Positions 9,102 to 18,225 are shown, counted from the first letter of the stretch. The stretch is 64,000 nucleotides of DNA from Gemmatimonadota bacterium (GCA_016714015.1 JADJNZ010000001.1:186001-250000), one strand, 5' to 3'. Program-made: numbers and translations. Notes: generated by a model from the sequence alone, not told the origin.

Positions 9102-9134
9102 GCCCGGAATCCTACCGCCCGCACGCCGCGTCGG

Positions 9135-11315
9135 CTACATCCGGAGGAAGCGGACGTACTTGGCCACGAGGGCCCCACGCAGCGGACGGTCCCACGGGAT
9201 GCCTCGGTCGAGCCCGGTGGGCCAGGTATTGTTCCACACCACGTAGAGGTCGCTGCCCGGCGACGTCGTCCAGCGGACGCGCGCATTCACCGCGGCGCGA
9301 TCACTCTGGTCGTCGTACTGCACGAAGGCGGTCGCCGTGAGTCGCGGCGAGAAGGCGTAGTCGCCACGGAAGCGCATCGTGTTGGCGACGAACGCGCCGC
9401 TCGGCAGCGAGACGTCGTTGCGCGAGAGGTCGAGCGAGAGCTCGACGTGCGGTTGGAGCCGCAGCTTCCCGGAGAGCGTGAGGTCGGTGCGATCACCGTC
9501 GTAGAAGGTGCCGGTGACGACGGCGGCACTCATGCCCCAGGTGCGCACGTTCGACCCCTGGTACTGCAAGCCGACCTGATTCCACCAGTAGTCGCCGGCG
9601 GCGACGGTCGTGCCCGGAACGAGATCGAAGTCGGCCGTGGGACCATCATATCGGCGCTGGACGGTGACGTTCAGCTGGTCGCCGCTCTGGAACTGGATGC
9701 CGAGCGGCCGCACGGTGAAGCTCGCGTTGTCGAGCGGCCCCCCGATCCGCTGCACGATGTCGTAGTTGAGCAGCGAGAACTCGAAGCGGCGGATCACGCG
9801 CGCGTTCTTCGGGCGCGGCGAGATGCTGAACTGCCCGGCGAAGCGGTCGATGCCGCGTTGCGGCACGAAGCCGAGCGCCGGGTCGTAGCCCTCCTCGATC
9901 CGGTCGTAGCGGAAGACGACGTCGGCCTTGTCGTTGGGATAGTCCGCGACGAACCGATAGTGCGCGCCGCCCGGCGCGCCGCTGCTGTCGCGGCTCCAGG
10001 CCGCGTTGCCGGCGAAGATCAGGTTCTGGCGATTGCGCAGGATGAAGGGGAACTCGAAGTCCACGCCGCCGGAGAGCGCGCCGGGACGCGCCGCACGATC
10101 GCTGTAGGTGCTCATCGCGCCGACGTATCCACGGCCGAGCACGTCGTGCCGCACGCGCGCGACGAGGTCGGTCGCCTGCTCGTCGTCCCCGGTGCGGACG
10201 GCGAGGAGCCCGAGCTGGTTGGAGCCCACCCGCCCCTGCATCCGCGCGCCGAAGGGGATCTCCACCGGCGTGCCGCCCACCCCGAGCCCGACACGCCGCG
10301 AGTAGAACATCTGCGACTGCTGCGGCCGCCCGAAGGCGAAGATCGCCGATCCCTCGGTGAAGAACGGCCGCTGCTCGGGGAAGAAGAGCGGGAAGCGGGT
10401 GAGGTTCACCACCTGACGGTCCACCTCCGCCTGCGCGAAGTCGGGCAGGACGGTGAGGTCGGCGGTGAGCGTGTTGGTGACGGGCACCTTGACGTCGAGC
10501 CCGGCGGCGAAGGTGCTCGCGGGCGCGGCCCCCAGTGTCTCGGTGCCATTGGCATCGAAGCTCCGCTCGCGCAGGCGGCCCTCGCCGAGGACGAACGGTC
10601 GCAACTCGGCGCGCGCGCGAGGCGGCAACGCACCGAAGCCCTCGACGGTCCCCTCCTCCTCGAGGAAGCGATAGCCCTGACCCCGGCGCCACGCGCGCCA
10701 GAGCACTTCCTCGTTGGTCCTCGGCAGGAAGCGGCGGAAGTTCATCCCCATCGCCGAGACGTCCTTCGGGTAGCGCAGCGTGGCCCAGGGGATGAGCATC
10801 TCGGCGCTCCAGCCGCCCTCGAAGACCGCCGTGCGCGCGTCCCAGATGCCGTCCCACTCCTCGTTCCCGCTCTCGAAGGTGACGTGCTCACCGTCCCAGA
10901 GCGCGCCGTTGGAGTTGGTGCGGAAGTAGAACGCGCTCCGCTTGTCGCGGAGGCCGTCGATCATCAGGCTGACGTAGTCGTCGGAGCGGAGCTCGGCGTC
11001 GCGACGCAGCTGCGAGCGGCGCCGTCCCTCGACGTCGCGATCGTAGTTCCACCACCCGATGGCGAGCCCGGTCGGGGTCGCGAGCAGGCGGACGATGGTC
11101 CGCTCGCTGGGGACGCCGCCCTCGGTCGGCTCCTTGGTCTTGAAGTCCCAGATGGAATCGGCGAGCGCCCAGTCCGCCTCGTCGAGCTGGCCGTCGAGGC
11201 GGATGTTCGGCGCGGTGCGCACGCGCGGCCACGGCGCGCCCCCGCTGCCCTGCGCGAGCAGGGCCGCCGGGAAGGCGAGGAGGACCACGGCGGCGAGGCG
11301 GCGGGGGCTGAGCAT
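9135..11315 (-). CDS. DUF5916 protein with CBM9-like N-terminal domain (outer-membrane barrel)
   Basis: 726 residues. The signal peptide ends at LLAQG. Residues about 30-210 resemble the carbohydrate-binding family 9-like domain (IRLDGQLDEADWALAD; DDYVSLMIDG; FRTNSNGALWD; SAEMLIPWATLRYP). The rest matches DUF5916, a predicted outer-membrane beta-barrel, with FFPEQRPFFTEGSAIFAFGR and many alternating beta strands, ending in an aromatic-poor RFLRM. Function is unknown; such proteins are abundant in Gemmatimonadota and Bacteroidota and may bind glycans or other surface ligands. It starts 40 nt after the SRPBCC gene stop on the same strand. Confidence 0.85.
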   Translation of the reverse strand: MLSPRRLAAVVLLAFPAALLAQGSGGAPWPRVRTAPNIRLDGQLDEADWALADSIWDFKTKEPTEGGVPSERTIVRLLATPTGLAIGWWNYDRDVEGRRRSQLRRDAELRSDDYVSLMIDGLRDKRSAFYFRTNSNGALWDGEHVTFESGNEEWDGIWDARTAVFEGGWSAEMLIPWATLRYPKDVSAMGMNFRRFLPRTNEEVLWRAWRRGQGYRFLEEEGTVEGFGALPPRARAELRPFVLGEGRLRERSFDANGTETLGAAPASTFAAGLDVKVPVTNTLTADLTVLPDFAQAEVDRQVVNLTRFPLFFPEQRPFFTEGSAIFAFGRPQQSQMFYSRRVGLGVGGTPVEIPFGARMQGRVGSNQLGLLAVRTGDDEQATDLVARVRHDVLGRGYVGAMSTYSDRAARPGALSGGVDFEFPFILRNRQNLIFAGNAAWSRDSSGAPGGAHYRFVADYPNDKADVVFRYDRIEEGYDPALGFVPQRGIDRFAGQFSISPRPKNARVIRRFEFSLLNYDIVQRIGGPLDNASFTVRPLGIQFQSGDQLNVTVQRRYDGPTADFDLVPGTTVAAGDYWWNQVGLQYQGSNVRTWGMSAAVVTGTFYDGDRTDLTLSGKLRLQPHVELSLDLSRNDVSLPSGAFVANTMRFRGDYAFSPRLTATAFVQYDDQSDRAAVNARVRWTTSPGSDLYVVWNNTWPTGLDRGIPWDRPLRGALVAKYVRFLRM

Positions 11316-11354
11316 CGTCGCAACCTAAACGCGCCGCGAAGCCCCGCCGTTGGG

Positions 11355-12224
11355 TCACCCCCGCTCGGCGACGCGCTTGAGCTCGCTGGTGAACCAGACC
11401 CAGCCGAAGGGATAGTCGGAGATATCCACGGTGCGCGTGAATCCCCCGTGCACGAAGTGCACCGTGGTGCGGTCGCCGTCGCCCTCGAGCGTGAAGGCGA
11501 TCCACTGGCCGCTCACCGACGCATCGCCCCGCCAGTCGGGCCAGTCGAGGACGAGTCGCCGCTCCGGCTCGATCTCGAGGATGCGGGTGGGGCCGCCAAG
11601 GACATCGCGGCCCTCGATCTGGTACTCCCACCCGACGCGGTATTCCCCGCCCGTCTCCGGCGTGATGCGGACCTTCGGGGCGCCGAACCACTCGGCCACG
11701 CGGGCCGGATCGAGCAGCGTCGTCCAGACCACCGCGCGCGACGCCGCGATCTCGATCGACATCCGCACCTCGGGCGCCGGATCGGCGAAGTCGGGGCGCA
11801 CGATCCCCGCGCCGCCGGCGAGGTGGGCCGTGAGGTTGCCGCACTGGAATCGCCAGTGATCGTCGAGGTACTCGCGCGCGCGCGACACGGGGAGCTCCCC
11901 GTCGACGGTGTGCGTCACCTTGAGCGACGTGCCCTTCTCGGTCGAGGCGATCACGAGGTCGACCGTGGTCGCGCACCCATGCAGCATCCACGTGAAGACG
12001 AGCCGCTCGCCCGGGACGAGCGCGGTGATGCGCTGCGTCGCCTCGTCCGCGGCGGGGGTGTCGAGCGTGTGCCGACCCCAGAAGCGATAGGGTCCGCCGA
12101 CGCGCGCGTCGACCTCCGCCTCCTCGGCGAACCAGCGGCGCAGGGCCTCCGCGTCGGTGAGCGCCGACCAGACGGCGGCCGGCGAGGCGTCGAGGGGCTG
12201 CGTGTGCGTGACGACGAGGTTCAT
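11355..12224 (-). CDS. Tandem SRPBCC (AHSA1-like) domain protein
   Basis: 289 residues made of two START/AHSA1-like domains. The first is about residues 1-140 (ASPAAVWSALTDAEALRRWF; GERLVFTWMLHG) and the second about 150-285 (SRAVVWTTLLDPARVAEWFG; PERRLVLDWPDWRG). Each has the helix-grip pattern of a hydrophobic ligand pocket. It overlaps the ArsR-type gene by 4 nt (ATGA), a very common pairing in which the small repressor controls the SRPBCC gene. The ligand is unknown. Confidence 0.88.
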   Translation of the reverse strand: MNLVVTHTQPLDASPAAVWSALTDAEALRRWFAEEAEVDARVGGPYRFWGRHTLDTPAADEATQRITALVPGERLVFTWMLHGCATTVDLVIASTEKGTSLKVTHTVDGELPVSRAREYLDDHWRFQCGNLTAHLAGGAGIVRPDFADPAPEVRMSIEIAASRAVVWTTLLDPARVAEWFGAPKVRITPETGGEYRVGWEYQIEGRDVLGGPTRILEIEPERRLVLDWPDWRGDASVSGQWIAFTLEGDGDRTTVHFVHGGFTRTVDISDYPFGWVWFTSELKRVAERG

Positions 12225-12568
12225 CGCGTGCGATCCGTGGGAGAGGTGGCGCGTTGCGCGGCCTCGGCCGCGAGACGGAGGTCCTGCAAGCGGGCCGCCC
12301 AGAGGACGCGATAGCCGTCGAGCCAGCGGTCGACGTCGCGGAGCGGCGCGGGGCGGAGCGAATAGAGACGGAGCCGCGACTCGCGGCGCTCGGACACGAG
12401 TCCGGCCTCGCGAAGGACCCGGAGGTGCTTGGAGATCGCCGGCCGACTCACGCGATAGTCGGTCGCGATGGTGCCCGCGCTCCGCTCGCCCGCGCGGAGC
12501 GAGTCCAGGATCGAGCGCCGCGTGGGATCGGCGATGGCCGCGAAGACCGCGGCGGAATGCGTAACCAT
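12221..12568 (-). CDS. ArsR-family winged-helix repressor
   Basis: 115 residues from the ATG at 12568. The winged helix covers about residues 5-85: AAIADPTRRSILDSLR, a recognition helix in VSRPAISKHLRVLREAGLV, then the wing ESRLRLYSLRP. Metal-binding cysteines of classical ArsR are absent, so this belongs to the SdpR-like group paired with SRPBCC proteins. No SD is present; a -10-like TATATG ends 7 nt before the ATG and an inverted repeat covers the start codon, pointing to an autoregulated leaderless mRNA. Confidence 0.9.
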   Translation of the reverse strand: MVTHSAAVFAAIADPTRRSILDSLRAGERSAGTIATDYRVSRPAISKHLRVLREAGLVSERRESRLRLYSLRPAPLRDVDRWLDGYRVLWAARLQDLRLAAEAAQRATSPTDRTR

Positions 12569-12576
12569 TGGGTTAC
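12561..12576 (-). promoter_or_regulatory. Candidate ArsR operator overlapping the start codon
   Basis: GTAACC-ATTG-GGTTAC is a perfect 6-4-6 inverted repeat. It overlaps the end of the -10-like box, the expected start point and the first codons of the repressor gene, as expected of an autorepressor site. Confidence 0.6.
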
Positions 12577-12604
12577 ATATATGACGAAGAAGAACGGGGC
12601 GCAA
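12576..12604 (-). promoter_or_regulatory. Sigma70-like promoter of the arsR-SRPBCC pair
   Basis: On the minus strand, TTGCGC (12599-12604) and TATATG (12576-12581) are 17 nt apart. Seven nucleotides separate the -10 from the ATG, so transcription would start at or next to the start codon. The -35 box is embedded in the terminator stem of the upstream M20 gene. The hexamer matches are modest (3/6 and 4/6). Confidence 0.45.
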
Positions 12605-12611
12605 GCCCCGT
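12594..12611 (-). terminator. Rho-independent terminator of the M20 amidohydrolase gene
   Basis: On the minus strand ACGGGGC and GCCCCGT form a 7-bp stem with loop TTGC, followed by TCTTCTTCGTC, a T-rich tail. It begins 32 nt past the stop at 12644. Confidence 0.75.
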
Positions 12612-12643
12612 CCTCCGGTCAGCACGTCAGCGCGAGACGTTGC

Positions 12644-13951
12644 TCACATCCGCGGCCGCCCCGAGCGCAGGTACTCCGCCGCCGCGTTCGCCATCAGGCG
12701 CACCCCCGTCTCGAGCGCCGCGTCATCACCCTGGAAGAGCGGCGAATGGTTCGACGCCGCGGTGCGCCAGTCGATCGCCGTCGGCGTCACGCCGAGTCCG
12801 AACACCACGCCGGGCACGCGCTCCTGGAACCGCGAGAAGTCCTCGGCCGGCATCGACGGCTTGCCCACCGAGACCTTCCCCGCCCCGACCGTGCGGCGGA
12901 GCACCGGCGCGAGGAACTCGGCGAGCGGGGTGTCATTCACCGTCGGCGGATACCCTTCGACGATCGTGACCTCCGCCGTCGCGCCCGACGCCTCGGCGAT
13001 GTTGGTCGCCGTGCGACGCAGCCGCTCGTGCGCGATGCGGCGTGTCTCGGGGTTGAGCGAGCGGATGGTGCCGATCATCACCGCGGTGTCGGGGATGATG
13101 TTCTCGCGGAGTCCGCCGTGGAACGCGCCGACGGTCACCACGAGCGCCCCGTCGGCGAGATCCACCTGCCGGCTGACGATGGTCTGCACGCCGAGGAGGA
13201 TCTGCGCGCCGACGACGAGCGGATCGACGCCCGCGGCCGGCATCGCGCCGTGCGTCTGCTTGCCGCGCACGACGATGCGGAAGTTGTCGGCGCTCGCCTG
13301 TCGCGGACCGGCGGACCACTCGACGGAGCCGAGTTCACCGGGGCCGACATGGAGCGCGAAGATCGCATCGACCTTGGGATTGTCCATGACCCCGGCGGCG
13401 ATCATCGGGCCGGCGCCGCCGACGGGCGATCCCTCCTCGGCGGGCTGGAAGATGAACTTCACGGTGCCGGGCAGCTGCGCCTTCATCCCCGAGAGCACTT
13501 CGGCCGTGCCCATGAGGATCGCGACATGCATGTCGTGCCCGCAGGCGTGCATCACGCCGGTCTCGACGCCGTTGTAGACGGTGCGCGTGGTGGACTTGAA
13601 GGGCACGTCCACGAGTTCGGTGACGGGGAGCGCATCCATGTCGGCGCGGAGCGCGACGGTGGGGCCGGGACGGCCACCGCGCAGCGTGCCGACGACGCCG
13701 TTCCCGCCCACGCCGGTCTGCACCTCGAGTCCCAGCGCGCGCAGGTGCGCCGCGACGAGCGCGGCGGTGCGGGTCTCCTGGAACGAGAGTTCAGGATGCT
13801 GGTGGATGTCGTGCCGCCACTCGATCACGCGCGACGCCACGGCCTTCGCCCGGCGGTCGATCTCCTCGACGAGGGCGTCGGGGCGCTGCGCGGCGGCGGT
13901 GAGGGGCGAGGCGACGAGGACGAGGGCGATCAGGCGGGTGGTGAAGCGCAT
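12644..13951 (-). CDS. Exported M20 family amidohydrolase
   Basis: 435 residues from the ATG at 13951, with GGAG upstream. The signal peptide ends TAAAQ. The body is the M20D amidohydrolase type (IAA-amino acid/hippurate hydrolase, N-acyl amino acid deacetylase): WRHDIHQHPELSFQE, VALRADMDALPV, the MHACGHDMHVAIL metal site, FIFQPAEEG with the catalytic glutamates, a dimerisation domain (QTHGAMPAAGVDP), and SMPAEDFSRFQ near the end. It probably removes acyl groups from amino acids in the periplasm; the substrate is not determinable. It is divergent from the sugar dehydrogenase gene. Confidence 0.9.
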   Translation of the reverse strand: MRFTTRLIALVLVASPLTAAAQRPDALVEEIDRRAKAVASRVIEWRHDIHQHPELSFQETRTAALVAAHLRALGLEVQTGVGGNGVVGTLRGGRPGPTVALRADMDALPVTELVDVPFKSTTRTVYNGVETGVMHACGHDMHVAILMGTAEVLSGMKAQLPGTVKFIFQPAEEGSPVGGAGPMIAAGVMDNPKVDAIFALHVGPGELGSVEWSAGPRQASADNFRIVVRGKQTHGAMPAAGVDPLVVGAQILLGVQTIVSRQVDLADGALVVTVGAFHGGLRENIIPDTAVMIGTIRSLNPETRRIAHERLRRTATNIAEASGATAEVTIVEGYPPTVNDTPLAEFLAPVLRRTVGAGKVSVGKPSMPAEDFSRFQERVPGVVFGLGVTPTAIDWRTAASNHSPLFQGDDAALETGVRLMANAAAEYLRSGRPRM

Positions 13952-14054
13952 GCCGGCTCCGGCGAAGGGATGCCGGGCAATTTGCGCGCGGACCGAGGCC
14001 GCGGCCAACTTCCACGCATGCCGGGTGTCCCCGGCCTTCCCCCAGGATCCCCAC

Positions 14055-15233
14055 ATGACGCACTCCCTCGCTTGCGGCGCGCGCCGCGCCGCCTCGTTCG
14101 CGGCCCTCGCCCTCCTCGCGGCGCCGATGGCCGCACAGGACGTCGAGCGCACCAAGCAGTACGACTTCCGCATCGTCACCGTCGCGGAAGGCCTCGTGAG
14201 CCCATGGGGCTTCGCCTTCCTCCCCGGCGGCGACATCCTCGTCACGCAGCGCGGCGGTCAGGTGCGCATCGTGCGCTCCGGGAAGCTCCTCCCCGACACG
14301 GTGACCGGCGTGCCCCGCGTGCGCGCGAGCGGGCAGGGCGGCCTGCTCGATATCGTGCTGCATCCGAAGTTCGCGGAGAACAAGCTCGTCTACCTGAGCT
14401 ACTCGAAGCCGAGCGAGGACGGGACGCAGGGCGCGACGGCAGTGGCGCGCGGGCGGTACGAGAACGGCCGCTTCGTCGACATGACCGACATCTTCGTCGC
14501 CAAGAACTGGTCCACCGGCCGCGGCCACTACGGCTCGCGACTCGCGTTCGACCGTGACGGGTTCCTCTTCATCTCCCTCGGCGACCGTCAGGTCCCGCCG
14601 ACGGGCGACCTCGAGAAGCATCCGGCGCAGGATCTCGCCACGCACCACGGCAAGACGATCCGCCTGAAGGACGACGGCTCGGTGCCGGCGGACAATCCCT
14701 TCGTGAACACCGCAGGGGCGCTGCCGGAGATCTGGAGCTACGGGCATCGCAACATGCAGGGCATCGTGGTCCACCCGGAGACGAACCAGCTCTGGACGGT
14801 GGAGCATGGGCCGCAGGGCGGTGACGAACTCAACCTCGACGAGGCCGGCAAGAACTACGGCTGGCCGGTGATCGGCTTCGGCGTGAACTACAACAGCGGG
14901 CTCGCGATCCACACGGGCACGACGCGCCGGGGGATGGAGCAGCCGGTGAACGTGTGGGTCCCGTCGATCGCGGTGGAGGGACTGCTCGTGTACACGGGCG
15001 ACAAGTTCCCGCAGTGGCGCGGCAACTTCTTCGTGGGCGGGATGGCGGGCCAGCGCTTGGTGCGCCTCACGATGGACGGCACCAAGGTCGTCGACGTGGA
15101 GAACATGCTGCAGCGGCGCGGACGCATCCGGGCGATCCAGCAGGGGCCGGACGGATTCCTCTACATCGCGTTCGAGGACCAGGCGGGCGGGCCGTCGAAG
15201 ATGGTGCGGCTGGAGCCGGCGCCGCGGCGCTGA
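14055..15233 (+). CDS. PQQ-dependent sugar (aldose) dehydrogenase-like protein
   Basis: 392 residues from the ATG at 14055; the signal peptide ends AAPMAAQ. This is a six-bladed soluble glucose dehydrogenase/YliI (Asd) fold: GLVSPWGFAFLPGGDILVTQRGG, GGLLDIVLHPKFAENKLVYLSYS, RGHYGSRLAFDRDGFLF with the catalytic histidine region, WSYGHRNMQGI, and VEHGPQGGDELNLDEAGKNY. It would oxidise aldoses in the periplasm with bound PQQ, but no PQQ synthesis genes are present here. It is bounded by a strong terminator. Confidence 0.88.
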   Translation: MTHSLACGARRAASFAALALLAAPMAAQDVERTKQYDFRIVTVAEGLVSPWGFAFLPGGDILVTQRGGQVRIVRSGKLLPDTVTGVPRVRASGQGGLLDIVLHPKFAENKLVYLSYSKPSEDGTQGATAVARGRYENGRFVDMTDIFVAKNWSTGRGHYGSRLAFDRDGFLFISLGDRQVPPTGDLEKHPAQDLATHHGKTIRLKDDGSVPADNPFVNTAGALPEIWSYGHRNMQGIVVHPETNQLWTVEHGPQGGDELNLDEAGKNYGWPVIGFGVNYNSGLAIHTGTTRRGMEQPVNVWVPSIAVEGLLVYTGDKFPQWRGNFFVGGMAGQRLVRLTMDGTKVVDVENMLQRRGRIRAIQQGPDGFLYIAFEDQAGGPSKMVRLEPAPRR

Positions 15234-15250
15234 GCTCGACGGCTGGAGTG

Positions 15251-15285
15251 ACGCGGGGGGCGGCGCTTCGCGCCGCCCCCCGCGT
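15251..15285. terminator. Perfect 16-bp stem terminator between convergent genes
   Basis: ACGCGGGGGGCGGCGC (15251-15266), loop TTC, and the exact complement (15270-15285). It lies between the sugar dehydrogenase stop (15233) and the convergent DUF4399 stop (15292), so it may serve both strands. Confidence 0.85.
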
Positions 15286-15291
15286 CGTTCC

Positions 15292-15771
15292 TCACCGCGG
15301 CCGCTGGCGTCGGCTCACGGTCACCGTGATCGGCGCCGAGACGAGCGGCGGGCCGATCACCTTGTGCTCGTGGTCGGCGAGCACGAGCCGGAGCGTGTAG
15401 CGCCCGGGCTTGAGCGTGAGCATCGTCTCGATCTGCCCGCCGCCGAAGTGCCGATGCAGCGAGTCCGCCGGGATGACGGTCCCCGGCGCCGACGGCTCCA
15501 CGTTGATCAGCACATGGAAGTGCCCGGTGTTGGCCAGGTTCACGCCGGCCGGGGCGACCCCGTAGTTCTTGAGCCCGAACGCGAGCTCGAAGGTGGTGTC
15601 CACGACGGCGTTGTTCGCCGGCGCGCGGAAGTAGATCTGCGGCGCCGGCATGGTCGAGGCGGCCGCCGGAGCGGGCTTGGCCGGCCGACCGGTCCCGGGG
15701 GTCTGGGCCGCGAGGGGCGCGGCGGCAAGGAGCGCCAGCAGTGCGAGGCGGATGGGGGGAGTCATGCCCAT
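15292..15771 (-). CDS. Secreted DUF4399 protein
   Basis: 159 residues from the ATG at 15771 (157 from 15765; neither has a clear SD). The signal peptide ends APLAAQ, followed by a Pro/Ala linker. The DUF4399 domain follows: IYFRAPANNAVVDTTFELAFG, NTGHFHVLIN, then HRHFGGGQIETMLTLKPGRY and LVLADHEHKVIGPP. The conserved histidine-rich pattern suggests metal or small-ligand binding, but no function is established. It lies 26 nt after the MBL-fold gene on the same strand. Confidence 0.85.
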   Translation of the reverse strand: MGMTPPIRLALLALLAAAPLAAQTPGTGRPAKPAPAAASTMPAPQIYFRAPANNAVVDTTFELAFGLKNYGVAPAGVNLANTGHFHVLINVEPSAPGTVIPADSLHRHFGGGQIETMLTLKPGRYTLRLVLADHEHKVIGPPLVSAPITVTVSRRQRPR

Positions 15772-15796
15772 TGAACGCCAGTGAGGGGGCGAAAGT

Positions 15797-16744
15797 TCAA
15801 CGCGAGGCCGACAGCTCCGTGATCCACGCCCCGATCGCGCGCTCGAAGTAGCGCGGATTGAAGAGGACCCACTCACCGAGCGCCGCCGGGATCTGGTACT
15901 CTGCCCCGGCGGCCTGCGCAGTGAGTCCCCGCTCCACCGCGCGCCGCGCCGCCGCCTCGACCGAGTCGAGCAGCGCCAGGTAGCGGTCCATGTCCGCGAC
16001 CGTCGCCAGCGTGCCATGCCCGGGCACGAAGGTCGTGGCGTCGCTCGCGCGCAACGCGCGGACACTGCGCGTGAGCTTCGACGGGAGCGCATCGACGAAG
16101 TTGGGGAACATCCCGTTCCAGACGAGATCCCCGCAGAACAACACCGGCGTGTCGTCCACGCGGGCGCTCACGTCGCTGGGCGTGTGCCCGTCGTGCGGCG
16201 CGATCCGCACGCGGCGGCCGCCGAGGTCGAGCGTGGCGCCGGCCGCCGGGTCGACGAGGATCGCGTCCTTGAGGAGATCGGCCGGCGCGCCGGCGTTGCG
16301 TGAGGTGGTGAGATCGCGCGTCACGGCGGTCGCGTGTAACCGCACGCTTCCCGGGGCATGCGCCGCGGAGAGGCCACCGGTGTGATCGGCATGGTAGTGC
16401 GTCACCGCGACGTGCGTCGGTGCCTGGCCGGTGAGCACGCGCGCCTGCTCGGCCATCCACTTCGCCCCCGCGTCGCTCCCGAAGGCCTCGATCATCAGGA
16501 CGCCATCGCGCCCCGCGACGAGCCCGCCGTTGCAGAGCGTGGTGCGATCGACGAGCGGCGTGGAGACCATCGCCCACACGCCCTCGGCCACGCGCTCGAG
16601 ACGTCCCCACGGTTCGAGCGCGGCGACGGGGAATCGTGCGCGGGCGGCCCATCGCGCGCGCATGGGCGCGGGAACGCCCGCCGACATGAGCGCGAGGTGG
16701 GCGGCGCACCCGCCGCCGACGCCGAGGAACCCGCGACGATCCAT
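15797..16744 (-). CDS. Tat-exported metallo-beta-lactamase-fold hydrolase
   Basis: 315 residues from the ATG at 16744. The N-terminus DRRGFLGVGG is a twin-arginine signal, so the protein is exported folded. The MBL fold shows THYHADHTGG (the HxHxDH zinc motif), a later GHTPSDVSARV, FCGDLVWNGMFPN and a VPGHGT histidine. The group resembles quinoprotein relay system/SoxH-like and class B beta-lactamase-like hydrolases; the substrate is unknown. The start overlaps the upstream M20 stop by one base (TGATG), so the two are coupled. Confidence 0.88.
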   Translation of the reverse strand: MDRRGFLGVGGGCAAHLALMSAGVPAPMRARWAARARFPVAALEPWGRLERVAEGVWAMVSTPLVDRTTLCNGGLVAGRDGVLMIEAFGSDAGAKWMAEQARVLTGQAPTHVAVTHYHADHTGGLSAAHAPGSVRLHATAVTRDLTTSRNAGAPADLLKDAILVDPAAGATLDLGGRRVRIAPHDGHTPSDVSARVDDTPVLFCGDLVWNGMFPNFVDALPSKLTRSVRALRASDATTFVPGHGTLATVADMDRYLALLDSVEAAARRAVERGLTAQAAGAEYQIPAALGEWVLFNPRYFERAIGAWITELSASR

Positions 16745-18225
16745 CACGGCGCACCCAACTGGTCGAGTCCCTTCAGCAGGCCGCTGAAGAAGCGCACCGC
16801 CACCGCGTAGTCCTCCACTCGCACCCGCTCGTTCACGCCGTGCACGCGCGCCACGTCCCCCTCCCCGAGCGGGATGGCGAGGAACCGGAACACCTTGTCC
16901 GAGTGGTCGTTCCAGTACTTCGCGTCGGTGCCGCCCATCACGAGATACGGGAGCACGGGCACGCGCTCGCCGGGCATCATCCCGCGGATCGTCCGTGCGA
17001 TGAGCTGGTACGCCGGCGACCGGATGTCGGAGACCGGCGATGGGTCGGTGCGCGCGGAGTCGGTCGGGGCGATGGTGATGAGCGTGTCATCGATCACGCG
17101 CGTCACGTAGGCGATCACCGACTGCTGCGTCTCGCCGGGACGGATGCGGAAGTTCACCACCGCCGAAGCCTCGGGCGGCAGGACGTTGTCCTTGATGCCG
17201 GCGTCGAGCATGGTCGGCGAGATGGTCGTGTGCATGAGGGCCGCGCCGAGCGGGGCCTTGCCGAGCGAGCCGACGACGAGGGGCGCGGTGAGCCAGAGAT
17301 TGCCGAGCACGACCTTCTGCCCGAATCCCGAGTAGGGCGCCATCGCCTCGAGCATGCCGCGCGTGGGACCGTCGAGCGAGAGCGGGAACGGATTGGCCTC
17401 GAGCGCGGCGATCGCGCGGCTCAGCGCACCGACCGCGGTCCGCTCCGTCGGCATGGACGAGTGACCGCCCTGGGCCTTCGCGGTGAGCCGGAGCGAGAGG
17501 TACCCCTTCTCCGCGATGCCGACGATCGCCGCGCGGCCCTCGATGCCGGGCATGACGCCGCTCGCCATGAACCCGCCCTCGTCGATGACGAGCGCCGGCT
17601 TCACGCCACGCCGCACGAGTTCGGCGACGATGGCGCGCGCGCCGTACCGTCCGCCCACCTCCTCGTCGTGCCCGAAGGTGAGGTACACCGTGCGCGAGGG
17701 GACGAAGCCCTGCGCGACGAGTCCCTCCACGGCTTCGAGCGTCGAGAGCACCGTCGTCTTGTCATCGAGCGTCCCGCGTCCCCACACGTAGCCGTCGGCG
17801 ATGGCACCCGAGAACGGGGCGTGCGTCCACTCGGTGAGGTTGGGCTCCGGGACCGGGACCACATCCATGTGCCCCATGAGGATCACCGGCGCGGCGGTCG
17901 TGTCCTTTCCCTTCCAGGTGTAGAGCAGGCTCAGGCCACCGATGCGTTCGCGCGTGAGCGTGGCGTGCGCCTGCGGGAAGGCGCGCGCAAGGAAGTCATG
18001 GAAGCCGAGGAAGGCGGCGGTGTCGATGGGCGCGCCGGAGGCGTACGAGACGGTGGCGAACCGCACGGCCTCGGCGAGCCGCTGCGCGGCGACCGCGGTA
18101 TCGACCGCCACCGCCTCGCTCGCGGGGGCTGGCCCGTCCGGCGCGGAGAGCATCGCGGCGCGCGCGACGAGGACGGCCGCGAGACCGACGACGAGCGAGA
18201 GGAGCGCGAGCAGGGCCTTCTTCAC
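16744..18225 (-). CDS. M20 peptidase, PM20D1/carboxypeptidase S-like, membrane-anchored or secreted
   Basis: 493 residues from a GTG at 18225. One hydrophobic N-terminal segment (about 4-24) is an anchor or signal. The M20 catalytic core includes ILMGHMDVVPVPEP, YVWGRGTLDDKTTV, LTFGHDEEVGGRYGA with the catalytic and metal glutamates, KGYLSLRLTAKAQGGHSSMP in the lid domain, and MGGTDAKYW near the end. Length and motifs match the carboxypeptidase S/PM20D1 group, which hydrolyses dipeptides or N-acyl amino acids. It is translationally coupled to the MBL-fold gene and divergent from the 2-hydroxyacid dehydrogenase gene. Confidence 0.9.
   Translation of the reverse strand: MKKALLALLSLVVGLAAVLVARAAMLSAPDGPAPASEAVAVDTAVAAQRLAEAVRFATVSYASGAPIDTAAFLGFHDFLARAFPQAHATLTRERIGGLSLLYTWKGKDTTAAPVILMGHMDVVPVPEPNLTEWTHAPFSGAIADGYVWGRGTLDDKTTVLSTLEAVEGLVAQGFVPSRTVYLTFGHDEEVGGRYGARAIVAELVRRGVKPALVIDEGGFMASGVMPGIEGRAAIVGIAEKGYLSLRLTAKAQGGHSSMPTERTAVGALSRAIAALEANPFPLSLDGPTRGMLEAMAPYSGFGQKVVLGNLWLTAPLVVGSLGKAPLGAALMHTTISPTMLDAGIKDNVLPPEASAVVNFRIRPGETQQSVIAYVTRVIDDTLITIAPTDSARTDPSPVSDIRSPAYQLIARTIRGMMPGERVPVLPYLVMGGTDAKYWNDHSDKVFRFLAIPLGEGDVARVHGVNERVRVEDYAVAVRFFSGLLKGLDQLGAP

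Noticed and set aside
13791..14912. Minus-strand frame opposite the PQQ sugar dehydrogenase
   Set aside because: Antisense to a clear dehydrogenase with all motifs; composition is typical of a shadow frame.
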